From contig JAUNNZ010000008.1 of assembly GCA_030537315.1 (NCBI GenBank), forward strand, positions 1 to 61,834: a DNA stretch of 61,834 bases, read 5' to 3'. The notes below the pieces were generated by a model. The model searched no databases. It was given only the letters and a program-made list of their open reading frames with translations, and was not told the DNA's origin. Every line of letters starts with the position of its first letter. Position 1 is the first letter of the stretch. The translations under genes were made by a program, and so were the position numbers. Origin of the DNA: Bacteroidia bacterium. Lineage in GTDB: Bacteria; Bacteroidota; Bacteroidia; Bacteroidales; UBA932. Below are positions 45,428 through 57,200 of this stretch, in pieces.

Positions 45428-46921
45428 TTATTTCTGGTTGTCGAGCGGAAGGTTGGAGAAGGTCGGGGTGGCGACGGCGGGAGCGTCGTAACCGTCAGGG
45501 TAGCCGAAGACGGTGAAGTCGATCACGCCGAGAGGCGACTCGTGTGGCCAGTCCGTGACGGTGAGACGCACGAATCGGCAGTTGACCGGCTCGAATTCGT
45601 CGAAGACGGTGTCGCGGGCGACGGAATTGCCAGTCCGGTCCAGGACGGCGGTGTAGTTTTTACCATCCTGGGATACCTCAAGCTTGTATTTGTAGACAGG
45701 CAATGAGCCTCGGTTGCCGAAGAACATCCGTCCCTGCCCGCTTCCGAACATTATGCGCATGCTGCTCACGGTGAAGTGCTGTACGACGTCGAAGCGGGTT
45801 GCAGGCGAGAGTTCTATCGTCAGTGTCGGTTGTGCATCATCGGCTGCTGGCATCCAAACTGTGCCGCTATAGTTGTCCACAGCGTATGCTGCAGGGAATC
45901 CTGGCTGTTCCGATGATACTGCGGAAAGCGCGTTCATTGCGCGCATCTTATTGATTGTCACAGGAATGGCGTTGCATTCCTGTTGCGATCCCGGTATCGG
46001 TTGAGGGGTGTCGGTAACAACCACTGACATTTGTCCCTTCCTGTCAAAGGATACACGGTCCATACCTATGCGGCGGCCTCCTGGAGGTGTTGACAGAACG
46101 ATGGTATAGAACTGCCAGAGATTGCCGTCAGGACCTTCGACGATGGAGCCGTGTGCCGTACCTGTGACCAGGCCTTCGGTTTTTCTGAGAAGAGGGTTGT
46201 TCCCGGCATACTTATACGGCCCCAGGGGACTTTTGGCCGTATAATAGCCTTCAGCATATGTCTTCCATTGTGTGCCTGATGCTGAATATTCAAGGTAGTA
46301 TGTGCCGTTGCGCTTGATTATCCACGGACCTTCTATCCAGGCGACGCCCGGATATTCGTTCATTTCGCCGTAACATTCCCATTTGTGCTCCGGATTGAAG
46401 CCGAAGAGATGTGTCGGCTTGTCCAAGAAACGTGTAAGGTCAGTTGGATCGAGTTTGACTCCGTAAATGCCGCTTATGCCGCGTCCGGGCCAGAACAGGT
46501 ATGGCTGGTTGTCGTCATCGATGAATATCTTGGTGTCAAAACCGCCGTTCCAGCCGTATTCGACCGGACCTGTGTTCTTGAATGGTCCGAGGTCTTCGAA
46601 TGGGCCTGTAGGACTGTCGGAGACAAACAGGTTGTCGTTATTGCCTGAGAGGTAGAACCTGCCGTTGAATTTGACTATGTCGGGAGCGACCGGGACACCT
46701 TGCACAGGTGTGAAATCCCAATTTACCATATCTTCTGAAACCCAGGCGCCTCCTCCTGTACAGTACATATAGTATTTGCCCGCCTCCTTGAGGACGGTCA
46801 CGTCGCCGGCGGCGTTGCCGCCCGGACCGATAGGCATTGACAGAGGGTTGCAGTAAGTCTGCGCGAAGGCGCCGGCTGCGGACAGCAGCAGCGCCGCAAT
46901 GATTGCGGTTGTACGTTTCAT
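45428..46921 (-). CDS. Glycoside hydrolase family 43 enzyme with C-terminal discoidin-like domain, exported
   Basis: 497 residues with a signal peptide (MKRTTAIIAALLLSAAGAFAQ). Five-bladed propeller with candidate catalytic residues Asp in AAGDVTVL, Asp in GGFDTKIFID and Glu in WIEGPWIIKR, as in GH43 arabinofuranosidase/xylosidase-type enzymes. The C-terminal 150 residues resemble an F5/8 type C (CBM32-like) sugar-binding domain (SMRIMFGSGQG..CRFVRLTVTDWP). Stands alone and converges with pyrB. Confidence 0.87.
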   Translation of the reverse strand: MKRTTAIIAALLLSAAGAFAQTYCNPLSMPIGPGGNAAGDVTVLKEAGKYYMYCTGGGAWVSEDMVNWDFTPVQGVPVAPDIVKFNGRFYLSGNNDNLFVSDSPTGPFEDLGPFKNTGPVEYGWNGGFDTKIFIDDDNQPYLFWPGRGISGIYGVKLDPTDLTRFLDKPTHLFGFNPEHKWECYGEMNEYPGVAWIEGPWIIKRNGTYYLEYSASGTQWKTYAEGYYTAKSPLGPYKYAGNNPLLRKTEGLVTGTAHGSIVEGPDGNLWQFYTIVLSTPPGGRRIGMDRVSFDRKGQMSVVVTDTPQPIPGSQQECNAIPVTINKMRAMNALSAVSSEQPGFPAAYAVDNYSGTVWMPAADDAQPTLTIELSPATRFDVVQHFTVSSMRIMFGSGQGRMFFGNRGSLPVYKYKLEVSQDGKNYTAVLDRTGNSVARDTVFDEFEPVNCRFVRLTVTDWPHESPLGVIDFTVFGYPDGYDAPAVATPTFSNLPLDNQK

Positions 46922-46974
46922 GGTTATCAGTTCAATAATATTTCAGGGCGACCGTATGGCCGCCCTGATTTGTT

Positions 46975-48177
46975 TTATTCGCTTGTGTAGTTGTCGAAGT
47001 AACCTTGGATCAGGACGACAGGCGTGCCCTTGTCGCCGGAACCGGAGGTGAGGTCGCAGAGGGAACCGATCAGGTCGGTGAGCTGACGAGGGGTCGTGCC
47101 TTCGGAGGCCATCTGCCCCTTGAGGTTGGCGTCCTTTGCCTTGATGCTCTTGGAAATGGCGTCGCGGAGCTCTTCGCCTGAAAGGCCGGAGAAATCATTG
47201 TCTGCCAGATACTTGAGCTTGAGTTCGTTAGGCGTGCCGCGGAGACCGTCGGTGAATGCAGGTGAAACGACAGGGTCCGCGAGCTCCCAGATTTTGCCCT
47301 GAGGATCCTTGAATGCGCCGTCGCCGTATATCATCACCTCGACGTGCTTGCCGGTGGCGTCGAGAATCCTCTTCTGGATGTCGAGGACGAGCCCCTGGCA
47401 TTTGTGAGGGAAGAGCTTTACAGTCTCTTCGGTAGCCTTGTTGGAGCCGAGGAGGCCGTAGTCTTCGTTGAAGCCGCTGCCGTCAACTGAGGCATTGAGG
47501 ATATCGTCGAGGCCGAGTACGACCTTCGCGCCTGCATCGCGGAGGATGCGTTTGGTGCGCTTGCGGGTATGTATGTCGCAGGTGATCACGACGTCGGTAT
47601 AGTCGAGTATGGTCTTCGGCCTGTTGGCGAAGACGATTTCGACTTCAGCTCCGCACTCCTTTATAAGTTCGGAGTAATATGCCACATAATCGACACCGGT
47701 GAACTCGTGTACGCCGTAGCCGAAGAGTTCACGGTAACGTTCAAGTGAGAGGACGTCTGAATAAGGATTCACTCCCGCTTCGTCGAGTTTGTCCATTGTG
47801 ACGAGGGCGTTGCCCACTTCGTCAGAAGGATAGCTGAGCATAAGGACCACCTTCTTGCAGCCGGAGGCGATGCCGCGGAGGCAGATTGCGAAACGGTTGC
47901 GTGAAAGGATAGGGAAAATGACACCGACTGTGCCGCCACCTGTCTTGGTGCGGACATCCTTGGCGATGGCGCTTACGGGTGCGTAGTTGCCCTGGGCGCG
48001 AGCCACGATGGATTCGGTAAGGGAAATGATGTCTCTGTCGCGCAAGGCGAAACCGTCTTCGGCGGCTGCAGCAAGGACATTCTCGGTAACAATTTCTGCA
48101 AGATTGTCGCCCTCTCGGATGATCGGGCAGCGGATACCACGTGAAACGGTACCAACTCTTCTTTCGTGAAGTTTCAT
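46975..48177 (-). CDS. CofE-like (F420-0:glutamate ligase family) protein
   Basis: 400 residues starting at the ATG 48177 (a GTG three codons upstream is less likely). The N-terminal half resembles the CofE gamma-glutamyl ligase fold ([30 protein letters not shown]); the C-terminal half ([21 protein letters not shown]) belongs to a longer subfamily seen in anaerobes. No other F420 gene is in view and Bacteroidales are not known F420 users, so the real acceptor is probably another gamma-glutamylated compound. Divergent from guaB. Confidence 0.7.
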   Translation of the reverse strand: MKLHERRVGTVSRGIRCPIIREGDNLAEIVTENVLAAAAEDGFALRDRDIISLTESIVARAQGNYAPVSAIAKDVRTKTGGGTVGVIFPILSRNRFAICLRGIASGCKKVVLMLSYPSDEVGNALVTMDKLDEAGVNPYSDVLSLERYRELFGYGVHEFTGVDYVAYYSELIKECGAEVEIVFANRPKTILDYTDVVITCDIHTRKRTKRILRDAGAKVVLGLDDILNASVDGSGFNEDYGLLGSNKATEETVKLFPHKCQGLVLDIQKRILDATGKHVEVMIYGDGAFKDPQGKIWELADPVVSPAFTDGLRGTPNELKLKYLADNDFSGLSGEELRDAISKSIKAKDANLKGQMASEGTTPRQLTDLIGSLCDLTSGSGDKGTPVVLIQGYFDNYTSE

Positions 48178-48197
48178 AACGTACACTAATTAACGTA

Positions 48198-48205
48198 CAA
48201 ATATA
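48198..48205 (-). promoter_or_regulatory. Promoter -7 box for the CofE-like gene
   Basis: TATATTTG on the minus strand, 20 bp before the ATG. No clear -33 box. Confidence 0.4.
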
Positions 48206-48296
48206 TCAAAATCAACGAAAAATGGAACAAGAATTTTTCAGTTTTTTCAAACAATCCGGCGTGTTGAAAACTGTGTTGAAAAATGGGGAAGAAATA

Positions 48297-48328
48297 TTTG
48301 CGCGATGGCGGAATTTGGCGTAATTTTG
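48297..48328 (+). promoter_or_regulatory. Promoter of guaB-guaA
   Basis: TTTG (48297-48300), 20-bp spacer, TAATTTTG (48321-48328): a full match to the Bacteroidetes consensus. Just upstream are two direct copies of GTGTTGAAAA (48261 and 48273) and an opposing CAGTTTTTTCAAACA, a possible regulator site. Confidence 0.6.
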
Positions 48329-48336
48329 CCCATTGA

Positions 48337-49830
<1,494 letters not shown>

Positions 49831-49833
49831 TTA

Positions 49834-50793
49834 ATGTACAACGGAGAAAAATTGAACGCCAAGGCGTTCGTAGCAGAGCAGGTCGCTGCCATCAAGGAGC
49901 AGGTCGGATCTGACGTGGTTATTCTCGGTTTGTCTGGCGGAGTTGATTCCACCGTGACGGCTATGCTCATCAACAAGGCAATCGGCAGCAAGCTGCAGTG
50001 CATCTTTGTTGATCACGGTCTTCTTCGCAAGAACGAATATGAGGACGTTCTTGAGCACTACAAGGTGCTCGGCCTCAATGTCAAGGGCGTACGTGCCGCT
50101 GACAGATTCTTCGCAGCCTGCAAGGGCATCACCGATCCCGAGCTCAAGCGCAAGGCTATCGGAAAGACTTTCATCGACGTGTTCAACGAGGAGGCCCACA
50201 AGGTCTCAGACGCCAAGTGGCTTGCACAGGGCACCATCTGGCCGGACATCGCCGAATCCAAGTCCGACAAGGGAACAATCAAGAGCCATCACAACGTGGG
50301 CGGTCTTCCTGAGGAGATGCACCTCGGTCTCGTAGAGCCTCTTAAGTACCTCTACAAGTTCGAAGTCCGCGAAGTCGGTTTCGAACTCGGACTCGACGCC
50401 AGCTTCGTCAACCGTCACCCGTTCCCGGGCCCGGGCCTCGGCGTCCGTTGCCTCGGAGAACTCACTCCTGAAAAGATCGCCATCCTCCAGGAGGCCGATG
50501 CCATCTGGATCAACACCCTCCGTGAGACAGGCTGGTATGACAAGATCTGGCAGGCTGCCGCAATCTTCGTCCCTGTAAAGACCACAGGCGTTTCAGACGG
50601 CTGCCGCACATACGACAACGTCATCGCGCTCCGCGCCGTCAACAGCGTTGACGCCGTTACCGCTTCCGTAGTCCAGGTCCCTTGGGAAATCCTTGACAAG
50701 GTTCAGCACGACATCATCGCCAACGTCAAGGGTGTCAACAGAGTAGTCTTCGACATCTCGTCAAAGCCTCAGGCCACCATCGAGTGGGAGTAA
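49834..50793 (+). CDS. guaA: GMP synthase lacking the glutaminase domain
   Basis: Aminates XMP to GMP. At 319 residues it holds only the ATP-pyrophosphatase (PP-loop LSGGVDS, residues 33-39; [10 protein letters not shown]) and the C-terminal dimerisation domain (FPGPGLGVR, ending KPQATIEWE). Bacterial GuaA is normally about 510-525 residues with an N-terminal class I glutaminase; nothing of that domain remains between guaB and this start, and no separate glutaminase subunit is in the window. It resembles the archaeal GuaAb subunit in layout. It should work with ammonia unless a subunit is encoded elsewhere. Confidence 0.94.
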   Translation: MYNGEKLNAKAFVAEQVAAIKEQVGSDVVILGLSGGVDSTVTAMLINKAIGSKLQCIFVDHGLLRKNEYEDVLEHYKVLGLNVKGVRAADRFFAACKGITDPELKRKAIGKTFIDVFNEEAHKVSDAKWLAQGTIWPDIAESKSDKGTIKSHHNVGGLPEEMHLGLVEPLKYLYKFEVREVGFELGLDASFVNRHPFPGPGLGVRCLGELTPEKIAILQEADAIWINTLRETGWYDKIWQAAAIFVPVKTTGVSDGCRTYDNVIALRAVNSVDAVTASVVQVPWEILDKVQHDIIANVKGVNRVVFDISSKPQATIEWE

Positions 50794-50800
50794 CAGAATA

Positions 50801-51490
50801 ATGAAGAAAGCATTAGTGATAGCGGCGCTGGCCGCATTATTCCTCGGTCAGAACGCCAAGGCGCAGACCAATGTCCAGCTTTTCTATGACTTCGGCAAGG
50901 ACCGCAGTTATGTTACCGCCACACTGGAAGGTTTCTACACCGACAAGGGTGGTGACACTTTCTTCTTCTCCGATTTTTATTTCTCAAACCAGAAGAACGT
51001 TTACGGCTCTTCGAACGGAGTGTATTTCGAGGTGGAGCGCGGCCTTAACTTCTGGCACGACAGCGCCCTGAAGGATTTCAGCGCCCATATCGAGTATGAC
51101 GGATCGACCTGGGGCCAGTCAATGGCCTGCCTCGGAGCCAAATATCAGTTCCACAATGCCGACTTCTCAAGATTCTTTACAATCTATCTGATGTACGACT
51201 TCATGTTCGGCCAGAAGGCGAGCGTGCCTTTGAAGGTCTCCGGTGTCTGGGCCGTCAATAATCTTTTCGGCGCCAAATGGCTCACCTTCAAGGGTTTCTT
51301 TGATTTCTGGGGACTTGACAACAATTGGGGATCAACCGACACCAAGTGGTCATTCCTTTCCGAGCCTCAGCTTTGGTTCAAGGTTGCCGAGCACCTCGAC
51401 CTCGGTGCCGAGGTCGAGTGCAGCGTGAACTTTGCCGGCCATCAGGGCTTTATGTGCAACCCTTGCCTCGGAGCCCGCTGGACGTTCTAA
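50801..51490 (+). CDS. DUF5020/Tsx-like outer-membrane protein
   Basis: 229 residues with a signal peptide (to about residue 21, NAKAQ). The rest alternates aromatic and polar residues as beta-strands and ends in ARWTF, a terminal Phe typical of outer-membrane barrels. Similar to the DUF5020/Tsx-like nucleoside channel group. It lies 7 bp after guaA, so it is probably cotranscribed with guaBA, which fits a role in nucleoside or base passage. The stop overlaps the htpG stop by 4 nt. Confidence 0.7.
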   Translation: MKKALVIAALAALFLGQNAKAQTNVQLFYDFGKDRSYVTATLEGFYTDKGGDTFFFSDFYFSNQKNVYGSSNGVYFEVERGLNFWHDSALKDFSAHIEYDGSTWGQSMACLGAKYQFHNADFSRFFTIYLMYDFMFGQKASVPLKVSGVWAVNNLFGAKWLTFKGFFDFWGLDNNWGSTDTKWSFLSEPQLWFKVAEHLDLGAEVECSVNFAGHQGFMCNPCLGARWTF

Positions 51491-53352
51491 ACGTTCAGCA
51501 GTGCCTGGCTGCGGGCGATGAAGTCGGCGAGGGCCTTGCCTTTGAGCATTCCGTTGCTTAGCAGGGCAAGATCGATGACCTGCTTCAGGAGTTCGCTGTC
51601 CTTGTCCCTGGACTCCCAGATCTTTGCGATCAACGGGTTCTCCATATTTACGATGACATTATAGGACTCGGGCATCGAGCCATAGAAATTCATCCCACCT
51701 CCAAGATTGCTCATTTCGCGGTAGCGGCGCATCCATTCGCTCTGCGTGATGAGGACCGGTGCGGCATTGTCTCCGAGGTTCTGTGCATCGACCATATATT
51801 CGTTGCCTTCTGGAAGAACGGCTTTGAAAAGCTCGTCGAGGGACTTCTTGTCCTCCTCGCTCATTTCGAATTTTACCTTCTCCTCCTTGAGGATCAGATT
51901 TGAAACGGAATCGCTGTCGACTCGGGCAAAGCGGGTGTGCTCGACCTTGCTTTCGATGAGGTTCACGAAGTGGCTGTCGAGTTCGCAGTCCATAAGTAGA
52001 ACGTCATAGCCCATATTCTTCGCGGCCTCGATGAAACTGTACTGGTCCTGAAGTTTGGTGGCGTAGAGATAGACGACGTTCTTGTCCTTGTCGGTCTGCT
52101 CCGGTTCGATGGCCTTGCGGTAGTCTTCAAGGCTGAAGAATTTTCCGTCAGTGTTCTTGAGCAGGGCGAAATTCATTGCGCGCTCACAGAATTTCTCATC
52201 GGAAAGCATTCCGTATTCGATGAACAGCTTTATGTTGTCCCATTTCTGCTCGAACTGCTCGCGCTGCTCCTTGAATATCTCTTCGAGGCGGTCGGCCACC
52301 TTCTTTGTGATATAAGTGCTAATCTTCTTGACATTGGAGTCTGACTGGAGATATGAGCGGCTTACGTTGAGCGGGATATCAGGAGAATCTATCACACCGT
52401 GGAGGAGTGTGAGGAAGTCCGGCACTATGTTGTCCACGTGGTCGGTGACGAACATCTGGTTGCAGTATAGCTGGATCTTGTTCTTGTCGATGGCCATTCT
52501 CTCCTTGATTTTAGGGAAGTAAAGGACACCGGTAAGGTTGAACGGATAGTCCACGTTCAGGTGGATCCAGAACATCGGCTCCTCCTCCATAGGATACAGT
52601 TCGCGGTAGAACTTCAGGTAATCTTCATCCTTGAGTTCTGAGGGGGCTTTGGTCCAGATAGGGTCAATGTTGTTGATTACGTTGTCCTGGTCGGTCTCGA
52701 CGCTTTTACCATCTTTCCATTCGGTCTTCTTGCCGAACACTACAGGAACAGGCATGAACTTGCAGTATTTTCCGAGAAGCTGGCTGATCCTGCCCTTTTC
52801 ACCGAATTCCTTGGCATCTTCGTCAAGCTGGAGCGTGATGACAGTACCGCGGTCTTCCTTGTCACATTCTCCCATTGAGTACTCAGGAGATCCGTCGCAG
52901 GTCCACTTGACCGCCTTTGCGCCGTCCTTCCAGCTGAGGGTCTCGATGGTGACTTTCTTGGCAACCATAAAGGCAGAGTAGAAGCCCAGTCCGAAGTGTC
53001 CTATGATGGAACCCAGCTGGTCCTTGTACTTTTCAAGGAACTCTCCGGCAGAAGAGAATGCGATCTGGTTGATGTACTTGTCAACCTCATCCTCTGTCAT
53101 GCCTATGCCGCGGTCGATGATCCTGAGGACCTGCTTTTTCTCGTCGAGTTCGATGCTGACCTTGAGTTCGCCGAGGTCGCCCTTGAAGTCGCCGCTGGAG
53201 GCGAGCGCTTTCATTTTCTGAGTTGCATCAACTGCGTTTGCCACAAGTTCACGAAGGAATATCTCGTGGTCTGAGTACAGGAACTGTTTGATTACCGGAA
53301 AGATGTTTTCAGTTGTAACTCCGATCTGACCTTTCAAAGTTTTTGCTGCCAT
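51487..53352 (-). CDS. htpG: Molecular chaperone HtpG (Hsp90)
   Basis: ATP-dependent chaperone, 621 residues. N-terminal GHKL ATPase (ELVANAVDA, IDRGIGMTEDEV, GHFGLGFYSAFMVA), middle domain (YFPKIKERM..LYCNQMFVTD, PDFLTLLHGVIDSPDIPLNVSR) and C-terminal dimerisation domain. Its upstream region carries fold-back element copy B ending 30 bp before the ATG; no ordinary TAnnTTTG promoter was found between the element and the start. Confidence 0.96.
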   Translation of the reverse strand: MAAKTLKGQIGVTTENIFPVIKQFLYSDHEIFLRELVANAVDATQKMKALASSGDFKGDLGELKVSIELDEKKQVLRIIDRGIGMTEDEVDKYINQIAFSSAGEFLEKYKDQLGSIIGHFGLGFYSAFMVAKKVTIETLSWKDGAKAVKWTCDGSPEYSMGECDKEDRGTVITLQLDEDAKEFGEKGRISQLLGKYCKFMPVPVVFGKKTEWKDGKSVETDQDNVINNIDPIWTKAPSELKDEDYLKFYRELYPMEEEPMFWIHLNVDYPFNLTGVLYFPKIKERMAIDKNKIQLYCNQMFVTDHVDNIVPDFLTLLHGVIDSPDIPLNVSRSYLQSDSNVKKISTYITKKVADRLEEIFKEQREQFEQKWDNIKLFIEYGMLSDEKFCERAMNFALLKNTDGKFFSLEDYRKAIEPEQTDKDKNVVYLYATKLQDQYSFIEAAKNMGYDVLLMDCELDSHFVNLIESKVEHTRFARVDSDSVSNLILKEEKVKFEMSEEDKKSLDELFKAVLPEGNEYMVDAQNLGDNAAPVLITQSEWMRRYREMSNLGGGMNFYGSMPESYNVIVNMENPLIAKIWESRDKDSELLKQVIDLALLSNGMLKGKALADFIARSQALLNV

Positions 53353-53382
53353 AGTATTATCTTTTATTTTAAATTTTCAACC

Positions 53383-53543
53383 TGTTTGTACACTCTGTCG
53401 CGGTCGGGATCCCATTCCGATAGAGTACGCGCTTCGCGCTATCCCTCCCACCGCTTTGCGGCGGGCCCCTCCCGTTCACGAGGCCACGGGCGGCCACGCT
53501 CTTCGTAACGGGATCCCGACCGACAAGACAGAGTGTACAAACA
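53383..53543 (-). repeat. Fold-back element, copy B (upstream of htpG)
   Basis: 161-bp structure. Outer stem: 53383-53399 pairs perfectly with 53527-53543 (17 bp); a 1x4 internal loop; second stem 53401-53413 with 53510-53522 (13 bp); then a weaker stem with one pair that is G-U only in minus-strand RNA, one mismatch and a single bulged T. The core has GCGC-TTC-GCGC, ATCCCTCCCA, a hairpin CCGC-TTT-GCGG (in place of ACC-TGAC-GGT in copy A) and the 37-nt block at 53462-53498 identical to copy A. It stands in the htpG/nitroreductase divergent region. No T-run follows on either strand, so it is not a simple terminator. Confidence 0.8.
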
Positions 53544-53575
53544 ACATTCCAGTGACAATTTGTCAGATGATTGTC

Positions 53576-53583
53576 TATATTTG
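53576..53583 (+). promoter_or_regulatory. Promoter -7 box for the nitroreductase gene
   Basis: TATATTTG, 27 bp before the ATG at 53611. A TTTG lies upstream at 53559-53562, but its 13-bp spacing is too short for a standard -33 box. Confidence 0.4.
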
Positions 53584-53610
53584 CATAGAAAGAATATAAC
53601 AGACATAATT

Positions 53611-54252
53611 ATGGCAGACAATTACCTTGAAAAGCGTTATGACGAAGTCTTCGGCAAAGGGTCAAAGGCTGTAGTCCGCAAGACAAATCCTTCTCTTGAA
53701 ACCTTGCTGTTGAGAAACAGAAGCCACAGGGCGTATGACCAGTCGTATGAAGTCATGAGACTGCAGCTGGAAGCCATTGTCCGCGCCAATACCCTCACCG
53801 CCTCGGCCCGCAACCAGCAGGTCCTTCGGTTCAAACTGCTGACGAAGCAGGACGGCGCTGATCTGCTGAAAGGCAAATATGCTCTCGGAGGAGCGCTGCC
53901 GGAACTCCATCTTCCGGCTCCGGGAACAGAGCCGGAGGCATTCATTGTCATCTGCTCGACGGTGCCCGAGAACAGATACGTCGATATCGACCTCGGCATC
54001 TCCTGCGAGGCGATGTCGCTCAAGGCCGTGGAACTCGGCCTGAACGCGATAGTGATATGCAATTTCAACAAAGAGGCCGTTCAGGCCGCCCTTGACCTTC
54101 CGTACACCCCTTTGGCTGTCCTTGCCGTCGGCAAGGGTATGGACAAAATAAAAATTGTGGAGATCGGCGAGGCCGAAGACCACAATTATTATCGTCAGGA
54201 CGGCATCCACTGCGTGCCGAAGGTGCGCCTTGATGAACTTATTCTTGATTGA
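53611..54252 (+). CDS. Nitroreductase-family protein
   Basis: FMN-dependent NAD(P)H oxidoreductase fold, 213 residues from the ATG at 53611; an upstream frame start at 53533 would begin inside the fold-back element and is rejected. Visible features: RNRSHRAYDQS (the RRSxRxF-type FMN-phosphate start), SARNQQVLRF (PSxxNxQPWxF-like) and a C-terminal LAVGKGMDKIKIVEI. Substrate unknown. The 3' end overlaps the sensor kinase stop by 14 nt. Confidence 0.82.
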   Translation: MADNYLEKRYDEVFGKGSKAVVRKTNPSLETLLLRNRSHRAYDQSYEVMRLQLEAIVRANTLTASARNQQVLRFKLLTKQDGADLLKGKYALGGALPELHLPAPGTEPEAFIVICSTVPENRYVDIDLGISCEAMSLKAVELGLNAIVICNFNKEAVQAALDLPYTPLAVLAVGKGMDKIKIVEIGEAEDHNYYRQDGIHCVPKVRLDELILD

Positions 54253-57200
54253 CGGGAACGTCGAAATAGAAGGTCGCTCCCGCGCCGTCATTGTTGTTCT
54301 GGGCGGCAATCGTGCCCTTGTGCAGGTCCACTATGGTTTTGGCATAAGCCAGACCCATGCCTGACCCGGTCTTTTCCGTTATGCCCTGGTAATATCTGCT
54401 GAAGAGTTTTTCTCCGTCAACGCCTTCGAGTCCCGGGCCGCGGTCCTTCACGAATACGCGGCAGGTCTTGCCGTCAACGCTCAGCCTGGTACCGACTATG
54501 AGTTCTGAGTCGCCAGGGGAATGCTTGAATGCATTGATCATTATGTTGGTCAACACGTTCTCCAATTTCAGGCCGTCAATGTCGACAAGCCCGACATTGT
54601 CCTGCATATCGTATTTCAACTCGATGTTGTGAACCTCTGCTTCGTCGCGGAAGTTTTCCGTAATACCCTTCACCCATTTATTGTAGTCTGTCGGCTCGGC
54701 TTCAAGGCCTGCAGACCCTTCCTGAATCTTATGTGCCGAGAGAACGGTGAGAATGAGGGTCTTCATTCTTTGCGCCTGACGGTAAATGTTCTTCAACTTG
54801 CCGTAATTCGGATCTGAAGGGTCCGTTTCGCTGATTACCCTGCTGAGCGGGCTGATGATCAGTGTCAGAGGAGTCTTGAGCTCGTGGCTGACGTTCAGCA
54901 GGAACTTGACGTGATCCTCGGTGGACTGCGCTTTCTGCTTTTCTGCATTGATGGCCTCCTGGAAACGTGAAACGGCCATTACGATGAGAAGCAGCATTCC
55001 GAACATCGCCAGGATGAACCACCAGCTGAGGTACCACGGACTTGAAACGAAATAGCTGCCGATTCTCTCGTAGTTCGACCAGCTGCCGTCCCTGAGGGTG
55101 CAGGAGGCAAAGATGTAATATCTGCCGGGAACGCTGAATCCCATTTGGAATGACGGTGTGGAGGATGTGACCTCGGTTTCGCCGCGGGGACCGCTGATCT
55201 TGAATCTGAAGGACTTGCTGCGGAGGATGTTGTCCTCTTTCACGAGCATGTTGGCCTGGATGTTCTTGTGGTCATAAGGAACGACGATCTTGTCCGATAT
55301 GTCCACGCGATGTCCGTCGATGAGGAAATCCGAGAGGACGAATTCAGGGATGTCTATGTTGTCGAATGACTGGTAAGGGTCGATGATGGTGAAACCGTTG
55401 GTTCCGCCCATGATGTACTCTTCACCGTGTGCAAGAACCGCCTGGCTGTCAAAACTGTTGACGAACACGCCGTCGATGTCGTCGAACTGGACGAAACTTG
55501 ATTTTTTAGGCAGATATGCGAACAGGTTGCTTCCGGTACCGATCCATACGTTGCCGTCTTTCGAGCATATCACGGAATTCGCGGAAGAGAACAGACTGCA
55601 TTCGATCAGTTCCCCGACACCGGTCTGAGGGACAAGCCGGATGAGTCCCCGGCTTGATGCAATCCAGATGATTCCGTCGGCATCCATTGACGCTCCGTTC
55701 AGCTGGCATCCGTCTTCAGCTTGGTAAACAAATGATATCTGTCTGTCGGCGCCGCTCCAGCTGGTGACATTGTCCTGGCATACGAAGAATCTGCCGGTGG
55801 AACCGGATACGGGGAGTACGTGATGCTCGGGAATGTGGGGGATTGCCAGTTCGGGCTCGATCACCTTATGCGCTTTCTGGTCATATATGTAAGCTTTGTT
55901 CCCAAGTATGAGGATATTGCCCTGGTCATCCCTGGCAAGAGTTGCCAGACTGCCGCTGTAGCGCAGAAAATCGTCAAGGCTTTCATCCTTGAAGAAGAAT
56001 CTGGAGACCTCGCCGTTATTCGGGTTGAATTCATAGAGGCCGTCTCCGTATCCGTGGAAGAGAAGGTGGCCGTTGTCGAGGCGTACCATCGACACGATCT
56101 CCATCTTTTCCGTCTGTCCGAAGCTGTAGATTGATTCGTCTTTCGGATTGAAGCGGAGAATGCCTGAGCCGTGGGTTCCAATCCATATCATCCCGTCGTC
56201 AGTCCTGGCGAAGCAGTTGATCTTGTCCGATGCGTTGTCGGAGCGGATTCCGGAAGGGCGGATATAGAAGGACCGCATATACATCTCCTTGATGAGAAGC
56301 AAGCCTCCTTCGCTGCGGGCAGCCCACACGTCACCGTTAGGCGCGCAATGGAGCGCGGTGATGGAGTTGTCGGGAAGGTTGCATATCTGGTGCGTTCCGT
56401 GACTGAGGATGCGGAAAGAACCGGAAATCGGCTCGATGATGCAGATGCCGCCGCCGTCGGTGCTCACCCATATCTCTCCGTTGCGCTCAGTTATGTCGAT
56501 GATGATGTTGCTGGTCAACTTGGAGTTCGCAGTGGTGTAGCTTGCCAGTTTGTTGCCGGTGGAATTGTAACATTCGAGTCCCATGTTGAAACGGGAGCGC
56601 CAGATGCGGCCGCGGGAGTCTATGAATGCGCAGTGGTTGTCCTTGATGTCCACCTCGGACTTGGATATCTGGCCTGAGATAGGGTTGTATGTCAGGAACC
56701 CCTGCTTCTTGTTGAGCAGCATCAGGTTTCTGTTGTTGTCCGTGAAAATCGCGTCGATGCCGAAAGGCTCGTCCGTTGCGAAGGCCTTTTCAACCTTCGC
56801 GACGCCTTCGTCAAAATCGTATCTGTAAAGGCAGTTCTCGCCGCCGGCATAAAAACCTCCGTCAAACTGATATGCGCTGAATATGGCCCTGACGTCACCG
56901 TCGCCTTCGAATGCCACGGTCACGAATGAGTCCGTCGCCTGATTGTACATCGCGGCGCCATTGTCGGTCATCACCCAGATGCCGTGGTCGGGGTCTTCGC
57001 AAATCTGATATATATAGTTGCCCGGAATGGATCCATCCTGCCCGTCTGTCGTATATTCCTTGAAACTGGAATTGTCGAAACGGACAAGTCCGTCCGTCGT
57101 GCCGACCCAGATGTAGCCTCTGGCTTCGGCATGGATGACAGTGATGTCCGCCTGGAATTTTTCAGCGGTAGCGACTGATTTGTAGAAGATGCCTCGTGCG

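Noticed and set aside
53383-53543. CIRCE (HrcA) operator upstream of htpG
   Set aside because: The arm includes ACACTC and GAGTGT, loosely like CIRCE halves, but they are about 130 bp apart rather than 9 and the sequence match is poor.
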